This document shows, in pieces, positions 35,598 to 43,190 of a stretch of DNA of 64,000 nt. The DNA comes from DATHAP01 sp963762865 (lineage in GTDB: Bacteria > Actinomycetota > Actinomycetes > JACCUZ01), in NCBI GenBank assembly GCA_963762865.1, contig CAVXNC010000003.1:186001-250000 (forward strand). Direction: 5' to 3'. The stretch's first letter is position 1. Each line of letters starts with the position of its first letter. The translations under genes were made by a program, and so were the position numbers. The notes beneath the pieces are model-generated. The model was not told where the DNA came from. It saw nothing but the letters and a program-made list of their open reading frames with translations, and searched no databases.

Positions 35598-36331
35598 CGG
35601 GCGATCGTCGCTGTCGGCCGCGCCGTGTCCGCGGCCTCGCGAGGGTGGTCGGCACCACCGTCCGGCGCGAACCTGGCGAGCGGTCCCTTCGCGAGGATCG
35701 TGCCGGCAGCGATGGCGACGCAGATTCCACCGTTGAGGTAGGCGCCGAGCACATCGCTCGGGTGGTGCATGCCGCGGTAGAGCCGGCCGTAGGCAACGAG
35801 CAGCGGCACGGCCAGCAGCAGGAGCACGCCGATGATCCGCACGAGCCGCTTCCGGACGTACCACGCGACGAGGAACGCGCTCGCGACGAAGAGCGCTGTG
35901 GCGGCGCCGGTGTGGCCGCTCGGGAAGCTCGAGGTAGGCGGCGACGAGTCCAGCCGCTTCACGTCGGGGCGTTGGCGGCTGATGGTCAGTGTCACGAGGA
36001 GGAACACCAGCGCCTGCCCCGAGACAGCGACGATGAGGAAGAGCGAGGGGCCCCACTTCTTCGTCGCGATCAGGAGGCCCACCGAGACGACGACCAGAGC
36101 GCCGATGATGGCGCCGGTGTTGCCGAGGCCGGAGAACAGGTAGGTGACGTCGTTCATCGTCGGGGTGCGGTCGTGGGCGAGACCTTCGTTGATGTTGTCC
36201 TCGGCGCCGATCAGGGAGGAGTCGTTGCCGAGGACCTTGGTCAGGACGTAGCCGATCCCCACGAGCAGCAGGTAGTCGAGGGCAAGCAGCACGGCCACGA
36301 TCCCGGCGGTGCGGGCGATCCGGCTCATCAT
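35594..36331 (-). CDS. PAP2 family lipid phosphatase
   Basis: Intact, 245 aa, several helices. The PAP2 signature is complete: SRQRPDVKRLDSSPPTSSF (motif 1 region), SFPSGHTGAATALFVASAFL (motif 2, about residues 144-163) and GRLYRGMHHPSDVLGAYLNG (motif 3 with catalytic His). Dephosphorylates phosphatidic acid, undecaprenyl diphosphate or related lipids on the outer face. An AAGGAG ribosome site precedes ATG 36331; a second ATG follows directly at 36328. The stop overlaps the kinase GTG. Confidence 0.92.
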   Translation of the reverse strand: MMSRIARTAGIVAVLLALDYLLLVGIGYVLTKVLGNDSSLIGAEDNINEGLAHDRTPTMNDVTYLFSGLGNTGAIIGALVVVSVGLLIATKKWGPSLFLIVAVSGQALVFLLVTLTISRQRPDVKRLDSSPPTSSFPSGHTGAATALFVASAFLVAWYVRKRLVRIIGVLLLLAVPLLVAYGRLYRGMHHPSDVLGAYLNGGICVAIAAGTILAKGPLARFAPDGGADHPREAADTARPTATIAR

Positions 36332-36383
36332 CTGTGGTGACTCCTTCGGCAGGGCATGGCTGGGCGGGGCAGGGAAGAGCGGG

Positions 36384-37217
36384 CTAGCGGTGCGAGCCGG
36401 TCGAGCCGGTCGGGTGGTCGTCGTCAGACATCTCGGGGGCCGCCTCGGGCTCGACGCCTTCGCCGACGGTGCTGGGGCGGCGGCCCTGCTCGCGGCGCCA
36501 GATCTCGAAGCCGGCCCCGGTGCCGACGAGGCAGGCGAGCGCCACCGCCCAGCCGGCAACCACGTCGCTGACGTAGTGGACGCCGAGTGCCACCCGGTCG
36601 TAGCCGGTGAGCAGGACGACGGCGGCACCGAGCGTGTAGGCGACCGCGCGGCCGACCCGGGTGAGCACCGGGAGGAAGACGAGCAGCAGGACGCCGACAG
36701 CCAGGGCGGAGTTGAGCGCGTGGCCGCTCGGGAAGCTGTAGCCGCTGGCGTGGGCGACCGGCTCCGGGAAGGTCGGCCGGGCCCGGTCGACCAGCAGCTT
36801 GAGCACGACGCCGAGGATCCCGCCGATTGCCATCGTGACGACGGCCCAGGCAGCCAGCCGCTTCGCTCCTCGGCCCCAGAGCCAGACCGCGACGCCGACC
36901 ACGATGATCCGGAACACCCACGGCGAGAGCGCGACCTCGCCGATGTCGAGCACGTCGACCAGGCCGGACTCGTTGCGCGCGACGTTGTTCAGGCTGTCGG
37001 CGACCCGGCGGTCCAGCCTCTCCAGCGGCTCCCACTCGGAGAGCACGAGCAGCATGAGCAGCGTGAAGGGGACGGCGACCAGCGCGGCTGCGCCGGCACC
37101 CATGAGGAGCCGGCCCGCCAGCCCGTGCTTGGGCTGGCTCGCGGGGCGGCGGGCCTCGTGGGGTCGGTGGAGAACGCTCAGCACCTGCCGCTGGTACCCC
37201 GCGAACCCACCCGGCAC
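36384..37217 (-). CDS. PAP2 family lipid phosphatase (second copy)
   Basis: Intact, 277 aa, GTG start at 37217. It has a polar N-terminus, then helices AAALVAVPFTLLMLLVLSEW and VFRIIVVGVAVWLWG, the PAP2 motifs LLVDRARPTFPEP, SGYSFPSGHALNSALAVGVL and GYDRVALGVHYVSDVVAGWA, and an acidic C-terminal tail (GEGVEPEAAPEMSDDD). It is only distantly similar to the phosphatase at 35594, so it is not a recent duplicate. Fifty-two bases separate the two genes, which point the same way and probably share a transcript with the kinase and YihY. Confidence 0.9.
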   Translation of the reverse strand: MPGGFAGYQRQVLSVLHRPHEARRPASQPKHGLAGRLLMGAGAAALVAVPFTLLMLLVLSEWEPLERLDRRVADSLNNVARNESGLVDVLDIGEVALSPWVFRIIVVGVAVWLWGRGAKRLAAWAVVTMAIGGILGVVLKLLVDRARPTFPEPVAHASGYSFPSGHALNSALAVGVLLLVFLPVLTRVGRAVAYTLGAAVVLLTGYDRVALGVHYVSDVVAGWAVALACLVGTGAGFEIWRREQGRRPSTVGEGVEPEAAPEMSDDDHPTGSTGSHR

Positions 37218-37241
37218 TCACCCCGCGCGGTGCGGCTCCTC

Positions 37242-37336
37242 GCGAAATGATCACGCGGGCGTGGTCAATAGCGCCCAGACGGGGCGAATTTGCCTCGCTC
37301 AGCAAGCATTGACCACGCGAGCGTGATCAATTTCGG
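37242..37336. repeat. Structured intergenic repeat, family A copy 1
   Basis: About 95 nt. The ends form a long stem: CGAAATGATCACGCGGGCG on the left matches the complement of the right end, which closes CGTGATCAATTTCG. Each arm is itself palindromic (GATCACGC...GCGTGGTC). On the minus strand the middle reads TTGCTGAGCGAGGCAAATTC. A second copy in the opposite orientation is at 50327-50420, with arms and middle both conserved. It lies between AIM24 (ends 37347) and the PAP2 gene (starts 37217), both on the minus strand, so it may also act as a terminator. Confidence 0.75.
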
Positions 37337-37346
37337 CAGGCCGGTG

Positions 37347-38075
37347 TCAGCCGCCGAGGCGGCCGAGAACCCCGCCGACGCCGCCACCGGTGTTCCCGCC
37401 CTGCTGGCCGCCGCCACGCATCGGGTTCTCGCTCGGCTGCACGACGACGAAGCCCTGCCCGGCGAAGCCCAGCTGGAAGGCCTCACCCGACCCGCGGCCG
37501 AGCAGCGCCGACGCCTTGAAGCCCGACGACTTGAGCGAGGTCTGCAGCGAGGCCGACCAGGCAACGACCGCGTCGGTGTCGACGAAGGTCGGCGCGTCGA
37601 CCGAGAGCACCACCGGCGTGCCCCGGGTGGTGATCGCGAGCTTGCCGCTCCCGGTGAAGTGCGTGTTGAAGAGGCCGCCGCCGAGCATCCCGGCGCTGCC
37701 GATCATCTTGATGTCCCAGGCGAGGGTCGGCTCGAAGGCCAGCACGCTGGCCCCGTTGACCGAGATCCCGTCGGTGCCGTCGAGCTCCACGACGTGCACG
37801 TCAGAGGCGAAGTCGGCGAAGAACACGTCCCCGGTGCCGGACACCCGCATCAGGTCGACGCCCTCACCGGTCACGGCCTTCTTCAGCATCTTCCCGATGC
37901 CGCCGGCCGACTGGTAGTCGAACGCGATGTCGCCCTGGTAGGCGACCATCGTCCCCTGGCGGGCCATCAGGTTGCCGCCGGCCAGCGAGACCTTGAGCAA
38001 CTTGGAGTTCTGCAGGCCGAACCCGTCCGCAGAGGCAGCCTCGAGGTACTCCTGGCTGAACAGCGCGCTGCGCAT
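37347..38075 (-). CDS. AIM24 family protein
   Basis: Intact, 242 aa, no membrane segment, all-beta (TRAP-like) fold. Family stretches: LKVSLAGGNLMARQGTMVAY (about residues 27-46), TGEGVDLMRVSGTGDVFFAD, GISVNGASVLAFEPTLAWDI, MLGGGLFNTHFTGSGKLAIT and the C-terminal SLQTSLKSSGFKASALLGRG. The tail is Gly-rich (GGQQGGNTGGGVGGVLG). Function is unknown in bacteria; the name comes from a yeast mitochondrial protein. A monocistronic unit divergent from serS. Confidence 0.85.
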   Translation of the reverse strand: MRSALFSQEYLEAASADGFGLQNSKLLKVSLAGGNLMARQGTMVAYQGDIAFDYQSAGGIGKMLKKAVTGEGVDLMRVSGTGDVFFADFASDVHVVELDGTDGISVNGASVLAFEPTLAWDIKMIGSAGMLGGGLFNTHFTGSGKLAITTRGTPVVLSVDAPTFVDTDAVVAWSASLQTSLKSSGFKASALLGRGSGEAFQLGFAGQGFVVVQPSENPMRGGGQQGGNTGGGVGGVLGRLGG

Positions 38076-38152
38076 CTGGCGGTCCCTCCCGAGAGACGAC
38101 GACGATCGCGGCCGGTGCCGAACTGGCTGGCCCCCGGCACCGTACCGGCCGT

Positions 38153-38158
38153 TAGGCT
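38153..38158 (+). promoter_or_regulatory. Candidate -10 box (TAGGCT) of serS
   Basis: TAGGCT with 6 nt to GTG 38165, leaderless-type spacing. No T-box leader is visible. Confidence 0.45.
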
Positions 38159-38164
38159 CGCCGG

Positions 38165-39430
38165 GTGCTGGACCCGAAGCTGCTGCGAGAGGACCCCGAG
38201 GCCGTCCGGGCCTCCCAACGCGCCCGCCGCGAGGACCCCGGCCTCGTCGACGAGGTGCTCGCCGCCGACGAGGCGCGGCGCGGCGCGATCGCGGCCTTCG
38301 ACCGGCTGCGCGCCGAGCAGAAGAGCCTCGGCCGCGAGGTTGCCAAGGCGGAGGGCGACGAGCGGGTCCGGCTCCTGGATCGTACGAAGCAGCTCGCGTC
38401 CGAGGTCAAGGCCGCCGACGTGGCGCAGACCGAGCGCGACGCGACGTACGACGCACTCCTGCGACGGCTCTCCAACGTCGCGGAGCCCGGCGTGCCGGAG
38501 GGCGGCGAGGACGACTACGTGGTGCTGGAGCACGTCGGCACGCCCCGCGAGTTCGACTTCGAGCCGCTGGACCACCTCGAGCTCGGCCAGCGCCTCGGCG
38601 CGATCGACACCGAGCGCGGCGCCAAGGTCTCCGGCGCGCGCTTCTACTACCTGACCGGCGTCGGCGCCCAGCTGCAGCTCGCGATGCTCAACCTGGCGAT
38701 CACCCAGGCCGCGGAGGCCGGTTTCGTGCCGGTCGTGCCGCCGGTCCTGGTCCGCCCGGAGGCGATGGAGGGCACCGGCTTCCTCGCGCAGGCGGCCGAG
38801 AACGTCTACCACCTGCCGGAGGAGGACCTGTACCTGGTCGGCACGTCGGAGGTGCCGCTCGCGGCCTTCCACATGAACGAGACCCTCGACGCCGCGGACC
38901 TGCCGCGCCGCTACGCCGGCTGGTCGACGTGCTTCCGCAAGGAGGCCGGGTCCTACGGCAAGGACACCCGCGGCATCCTGCGCGTCCACCAGTTCGACAA
39001 GGTCGAGATGTTCTCCTACTGCGACCCCGCCGACGCCGCCGCCGAGCACCAGCGGCTGCTCGGCTGGGAGCGCGAGATGCTGGCCAAGGTCGAGCTGCCC
39101 TACCGGATCATCGACGTCGCGGCGGGTGACCTCGGCGGGTCGGCAGCCCGCAAGTACGACTGCGAGGCGTGGGTGCCGACGCAGGGCCGGTACCGCGAGC
39201 TCACGTCGACGTCCAACTGCACGACCTTCCAGTCGCGGCGGCTGAAGATCCGGATGAAGGACGCCGACGGGACCCGCCCGGTGGCGACCCTCAACGGCAC
39301 CCTCGCGACCACTCGCTGGATCGTCGCGATCCTCGAGAACCACCAGCAGGCCGACGGCTCGGTCGTCGTGCCGGCGGCGCTGCGCCCGTTCCTCGGCGGC
39401 CGCGACGTCCTCGAGCCGGTCAAGCGGTGA
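38165..39430 (+). CDS. serS: Serine--tRNA ligase
   Basis: Intact, 421 aa. Charges tRNA-Ser (and tRNA-Sec where present) with serine. The N-terminal coiled-coil arm (about residues 25-100) is typical: RARREDPGLVDEVLAADEAR through RTKQLASEVKAADVAQTERD. The class II core has motif 1 around TQAAEAGFVPVVPPVLVRPE, TSEVPLAAFHMNETL, motif 2 FRKEAGSYGKDTRGILRVHQ (about 256-275) and motif 3 TTRWIVAILENHQQADGSVV (about 381-400). GTG start after a TAGGCT box. The stop overlaps the next GTG, so the aldolase and Cof hydrolase are co-transcribed with it. Confidence 0.97.
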   Translation: MLDPKLLREDPEAVRASQRARREDPGLVDEVLAADEARRGAIAAFDRLRAEQKSLGREVAKAEGDERVRLLDRTKQLASEVKAADVAQTERDATYDALLRRLSNVAEPGVPEGGEDDYVVLEHVGTPREFDFEPLDHLELGQRLGAIDTERGAKVSGARFYYLTGVGAQLQLAMLNLAITQAAEAGFVPVVPPVLVRPEAMEGTGFLAQAAENVYHLPEEDLYLVGTSEVPLAAFHMNETLDAADLPRRYAGWSTCFRKEAGSYGKDTRGILRVHQFDKVEMFSYCDPADAAAEHQRLLGWEREMLAKVELPYRIIDVAAGDLGGSAARKYDCEAWVPTQGRYRELTSTSNCTTFQSRRLKIRMKDADGTRPVATLNGTLATTRWIVAILENHQQADGSVVVPAALRPFLGGRDVLEPVKR

Positions 39431-40603
39431 CGGCCGGGCCGCCGGGCGACGTGCCGACCGCCGACGGGCCGACCGACGGTCCGACCAACGGGCCGACGGA
39501 CGGTCCGACCGAGGACGAGCTGCGGGCGTCCTGCACCCGGTTCCTCAACGGCTACGGCTACCGCAGCACCGCTGCGGCGCTGGCCGAGGTGACCGAGGAG
39601 CTCGGCGAGGTCGAGGCCGACTGGTACGGCGAGGGCGGCGTGGTCGCCGAGCTGGAGTCCGAGGTGCGGGACCTCCTCGGCAAGCCCGCCGCCGTCTTCA
39701 TGCCCAGCGGGACCATGGCGCAGCAGATCGCGTTGCGGGTGCACGCCGACCGCACCGGCCGCCGCGTCGTGCTGTGGCACCCGACGTCGCACCTCGCGCT
39801 GCACGAGGACCAGGCAGCCGAGCGGCTGCACGGCCTGCAGCCGCACCCGGTCGGCGATCCCCGTGCGTTGATGACGCTCGAGGACCTCAACGGTGTGGCG
39901 GAGTACGCCGCCGCACTGCTGATCGAGCTGCCGCAGCGCGAGCTCGGCGGGCTGCTGCCGTCGTGGGACGACCTCGTCGAGCAGACCTCGCTGGCCCGGT
40001 CCCACGGCACCGCGACGCACCTGGACGGTGCGCGACTGCTCGAGTCGCTGCCGTTCTACGACCGGCCGGCGGCCGAGGTGGCTGACCTCTTCGACAGCGT
40101 CTACCTCTCCCTCTACAAGGGTGTCGGCGGTCTGGCCGGGTGCGTGCTCGCCGGCGAGGAGCAGCTCGTCGCCGAGGCTCGCGAGTGGCGGCACCGGCAC
40201 GGCGGCACGCTCTTCGCGATGTGGCCGTACGCCGCGGCCGGTCTGGCCGGGCTCCGCCGCCGGGCCTCGCTGGTCCCGCGCTACGTCGAGCATGCCCGCG
40301 CGGTCTGCGCCGAGCTGGCGCAGGTCGAGGGGCTTGTCGGTCGTACCGGATCCACCGCCGACCAACATGGCGCACCTCTACCTGCGGGTGGATGCCGAGG
40401 CGTACGCGGCGGCCGCACGAGCCCTGGCGCTGGAGGAGAAGACCTGGGTCTGGCCGAAAGCCGGGGTGACCGACCTGCCGGGTTGGTGGCGGGTCGAGCT
40501 CAACGCCGGCGACGCGACGCTGGAGTGGACCCCGGCCGAGGTGCGCGAGGTCGTCGAGCGGCTGCTGTCGCGGGCGCGGGCGGGGTCGGCATCGGGGGCA
40601 TGA
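39427..40603 (+). CDS. Threonine aldolase family PLP enzyme, one frameshift
   Basis: PLP-dependent lyase of the low-specificity threonine aldolase type (beta-hydroxy amino acid to glycine plus aldehyde). The N-terminus has a repetitive low-complexity leader (DGPTDGPTNGPTDGPT, residues about 11-26) not typical of the family. Core: VFMPSGTMAQQIALRVHADR, HPTSHLALHEDQAAERLHGL, ATHLDGARLLESLPFYDRP (Asp binding the PLP ring) and SVYLSLYKGVGGLAGCVLAG, where the Lys of LYKG is the Schiff-base lysine. The frame breaks at GAGGGGC near 40330; removing one G restores EGLSVVPDPPPTNMAHLYL and the rest to TGA 40603. Overlaps serS and the Cof gene by four bases. Confidence 0.85.
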
Positions 40604-41400
40604 GTCGCCCGCGGCTGGTCGCAACCGACCTCGACGGGACCATCGTCGGCTCGGACGGCGAGATCTCGCAGCGCACCGTGGCGGCCCTCATCGCTGTGCA
40701 GGGGCTGGGCGTGCCGGTGGTCTTCGTCACCGGCCGACCGCCGCGCTGGATGGCGCAGGTCGCCGAGCGCACCGGGCACACCGGGGTCGCGGTGTGCGCC
40801 AACGGCGCGCTGGTCTACGACCTGCGCACCGAGGAGGTCGTCGACACCTTCCCGATCGCGATCGAGGTCGGCCTCGAGGTGGCCCGACGGCTGCGCGCCG
40901 CGATCCCCGACGTGGCGTTCGCCGTCGAGACGGGGGAGGGCTTCTCCCACGAGAGGTCGTACGTCGCCAGGTGGGACACCGGGCAGGCCAGGGTGGTCGA
41001 CGACCTGGAGCGGATCTACGACCAGCCGGCCGTCAAGCTGCTCGTCCGCCACGAGGGGCTGGGCCCCGACGACCTGCTGGCCGCGGCCCGCGAGGTGGCC
41101 GGCGACCTGGTCGAGCTGACCCACTCGTCCTCGGCCGGGCTGCTGGAGATCTCGGCGGCCGGGGTGTCCAAGGCCTCGGCGCTGGCTCTGCTGGCCGAAC
41201 GGGAGGGCGTACCGGCAGCCGACGTCGTGGCCTTCGGCGACATGCCCAACGACCTGCCGATGCTGGCCTGGGCCGGGCACGCCTACGGCGTCCGCACCGG
41301 CCACCCCGAGGTGCTCGCCGCGGTCGAGCAGCTGGTCGACGGCCCCGACGACGACGGCGTCGCGCGCGAGCTGGAGCGCCTCTTCGCCCTGGCTCCATGA
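40600..41400 (+). CDS. Cof-type HAD-superfamily hydrolase
   Basis: Intact, 266 aa. Soluble phosphatase on small phosphorylated metabolites. HAD motif I LVATDLDGTIVGSDGEISQ (residues 6-24, nucleophile Asp in DLDGT), motif II VVFVTGRPPRWMAQVAERTG, C2-type cap (residues about 85-190), motif III Lys in SKASALALLAEREGVPAADV and motif IV VVAFGDMPNDLPMLAWAGHA. Start ATGA overlaps the aldolase. Its TGA stop (41398-41400) lies inside the left arm of repeat B1. Confidence 0.9.
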   Translation: MSRPRLVATDLDGTIVGSDGEISQRTVAALIAVQGLGVPVVFVTGRPPRWMAQVAERTGHTGVAVCANGALVYDLRTEEVVDTFPIAIEVGLEVARRLRAAIPDVAFAVETGEGFSHERSYVARWDTGQARVVDDLERIYDQPAVKLLVRHEGLGPDDLLAAAREVAGDLVELTHSSSAGLLEISAAGVSKASALALLAEREGVPAADVVAFGDMPNDLPMLAWAGHAYGVRTGHPEVLAAVEQLVDGPDDDGVARELERLFALAP

Positions 41401-41452
41401 TCGTGAGCAGGGAACGCTCACCTGCTGAGCGTGCCGGTTGCTCACGATCATG
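41396..41452. repeat. Structured repeat, family B copy 1, bidirectional gene-end hairpin
   Basis: 57 nt. Perfect 14-bp arms CATGATCGTGAGCA (41396-41409) and TGCTCACGATCATG (41439-41452), with an inner hairpin ACGCTCA/TGAGCGT. The left arm contains the TGA of the Cof gene and the right arm, on the other strand, the TGA of the DUF559 gene (41450-41448). It probably terminates both converging genes. Confidence 0.75.
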
Positions 41453-42344
41453 AAAGGGGGAGGCCGAGGAAGCCGCGGATCTCGGCGACGACCGCATCGG
41501 GCTCGGTCCACAGGCGGCGCGCGGCGATCCGCAGCAGCACGATCCCGGTGGACTGGATGGCGTTCTGGCGACGGAGGTCCGCCTGCCAGGCGGCCGCGTC
41601 GAGGTGGAACGCCTGCCCGTCCACCTCGACGCCCTTGCCGAGCTCGCGCCACAGGGCGTCGACGTAGCGGGTGCCGTGCGCTGTGCTCACCGGGGCGTTG
41701 AGCTCCGGCAGAGGGATGCCGGCCCGCCGCATCAGGTGCAGCAACCGCGACTCGCCGGCCGACCGCGAACCGACCGCAAGGTCGGCCAGCGCCGCCCGGG
41801 GCCGCCGCGACCCGCGGCTCGGCGCGATGTCGAGCTCGTCCGCGAGCTGGTCGAGGCTGACTCGCCCGCGCTGCATCACCCGACCGAGGTGGGCGGCGAC
41901 GCTCGTGGCCGACGTCAGGCACAGGGCCATGTCCACTGCGGTGCGTGGTGGGGGAGTGACCAGCAGGCCCTCGACGAGCCGCGGCTCGCACGGCCGCCGG
42001 GACTGGTGGACCTGGACGTCGTCGGTCGAAGGCCGCCGGCGACCGTGGGGCACGGTGACGTGGACCGGCCTGGGGGTCGGTCCGGTGGTTGCGCCGAATC
42101 CCCAGAACGAGCCGGCGGTCGCGTGGCTGATCATGGATCGGGGACCGCCGTGGGCCACCGCGGTGAGCATCCACTGGTGAGCCGTCAGCGTCCCGGTCGT
42201 TCGGCAGACGACCCTCGGGGACGGCTGCTGCCACCGGCCGCCGTGTACTCGGCGGCGGACCGTCTGGAGGCTGGCCCCCGCGGACAGCAGGTCGTCGATG
42301 GCCGCGACGTCATCGACCCAGCACGCCGCATCCTCCGGAGCCAC
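41448..42344 (-). CDS. DUF559-type endonuclease-domain protein
   Basis: Intact, 298 aa. The N-terminal part (AIDDLLSAGASLQTVRRRVH, residues about 15-34) looks like the winged-helix/AbiEi-type DNA-binding start common in this actinobacterial family. The middle has ISHATAGSFWGFG and PPPRTAVDMALCLTS. The C-terminal domain is Vsr/DUF559-like: GTRYVDALWRELGKGVEVDG, then FHLDAAAWQADLRRQNAIQS and GIVLLRIAARRLWTEPDAVV, with the D-x-D/E-x-D acidic positions of restriction-type nucleases. The biological role is unknown; many copies occur per actinobacterial genome. The stop is provided by repeat B1. Confidence 0.8.
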   Translation of the reverse strand: MAPEDAACWVDDVAAIDDLLSAGASLQTVRRRVHGGRWQQPSPRVVCRTTGTLTAHQWMLTAVAHGGPRSMISHATAGSFWGFGATTGPTPRPVHVTVPHGRRRPSTDDVQVHQSRRPCEPRLVEGLLVTPPPRTAVDMALCLTSATSVAAHLGRVMQRGRVSLDQLADELDIAPSRGSRRPRAALADLAVGSRSAGESRLLHLMRRAGIPLPELNAPVSTAHGTRYVDALWRELGKGVEVDGQAFHLDAAAWQADLRRQNAIQSTGIVLLRIAARRLWTEPDAVVAEIRGFLGLPLS

Positions 42345-42414
42345 CGGCCCAGCCTGGTGCGCCGACCGGTCGGCCCGTGCCCGTCATCCACAGCCCAGCA
42401 GCGGCGTACTCCTC

Positions 42415-42471
42415 CATGATCGTGAGCAGGCACCTCGCTGGGAAGGTGATGCTCTCCTGCTCACGATCATG
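42415..42471. repeat. Structured repeat, family B copy 2
   Basis: 57 nt with perfect 16-bp arms CATGATCGTGAGCAGG (42415-42430) and CCTGCTCACGATCATG (42456-42471), and an inner CACCT/AGGTG hairpin. It lies between the DUF559 gene start (42344) and bpa stop (42532), both minus strand, so it could end bpa transcription. Same length and arms as copy B1, different inner stem sequence. Confidence 0.75.
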
Positions 42472-42531
42472 AGGCGGGGGCGCGCGAGGCGAAGACGCGG
42501 GAGCGCGGGCGGGGGTACGCCCGGGCCGGCG

Positions 42532-43149
42532 CTAGAGGTACTGGCCGGTGCCGGACGGGCCGGGCTGGTCGTCGCCGGCCTGCGGTCCGCCGGGCCCACC
42601 CGGGCCGCCCGGGCCGCCCGGCATCGACATGCCGCCGGGCAGGGCGCGGCGGCGGATCTCCTCGAACTGCGCCCTGGCCTGCATCTGCTGGGCGAAGAGC
42701 GCCGTCTGGATGCCGTGGAAGAGCCCCTCGAGCCAGCCCACGAGCTGGGCCTGCGCGACCCGCAGCTCGGACTCGCTGGGGATCGCGTCGTCGGTGAAGG
42801 GCAGCGAGATCCGCTCCAGCTCCGCGACGAGCTCGGGGGCCAGGCCCTCCTCGAGCTCGCGGATCGACCGGGTGTGGATCTCCTTGAGCCGCACCCGGGA
42901 GGCCTCGTCGAGCGAGGACGCGCGGACCTCTTCCAGCAGCTGCTTGATCATGCTGCCGATCCGCATCACCTTGGCCGGCTGGTCGACCAGGTCGGTGACC
43001 GAGCGCTCCTCGTCGCCCTGCTGCACCTGACCCGACGACTCCACCGCCATGCCGTTCGGGCCGACCACGACGACGCGCGGGGCGCCCTCGTCGGTCGCGT
43101 CCACGCCGTCCGCGCCCGTGGGCGCCTGGCTGCTCTGCGGGTCGGTCAT
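42532..43149 (-). CDS. bpa: Bacterial proteasome activator
   Basis: Intact, 205 aa. Forms an ATP-independent ring that opens the 20S proteasome for unfolded proteins. The helical core spans about residues 50-165: RSVTDLVDQPAKVMRIGSMI, LKEIHTRSIRELEEGLAPEL, VAQAQLVGWLEGLFHGIQTA and LFAQQMQARAQFEEIRRRAL. A Gly/Pro-rich linker follows (PGGPGGPGGPGG) and the protein ends in GQYL, the docking motif that inserts into the proteasome alpha ring. This implies that the organism has a 20S proteasome. Homologues include Rv3780 of M. tuberculosis. Divergent from the GNAT gene with 41 bp between. Confidence 0.95.
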   Translation of the reverse strand: MTDPQSSQAPTGADGVDATDEGAPRVVVVGPNGMAVESSGQVQQGDEERSVTDLVDQPAKVMRIGSMIKQLLEEVRASSLDEASRVRLKEIHTRSIRELEEGLAPELVAELERISLPFTDDAIPSESELRVAQAQLVGWLEGLFHGIQTALFAQQMQARAQFEEIRRRALPGGMSMPGGPGGPGGPGGPQAGDDQPGPSGTGQYL

Positions 43150-43190
43150 GCACCCATCTTTACCCACGTCTCGCAGGCTCACAGAATCCG

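Noticed and set aside
39169..41400. A long frame linking the serS 3' part, aldolase and Cof hydrolase into one protein
   Set aside because: serS and Cof each have their own start and stop; the link exists only because of the one-base break in the aldolase gene.
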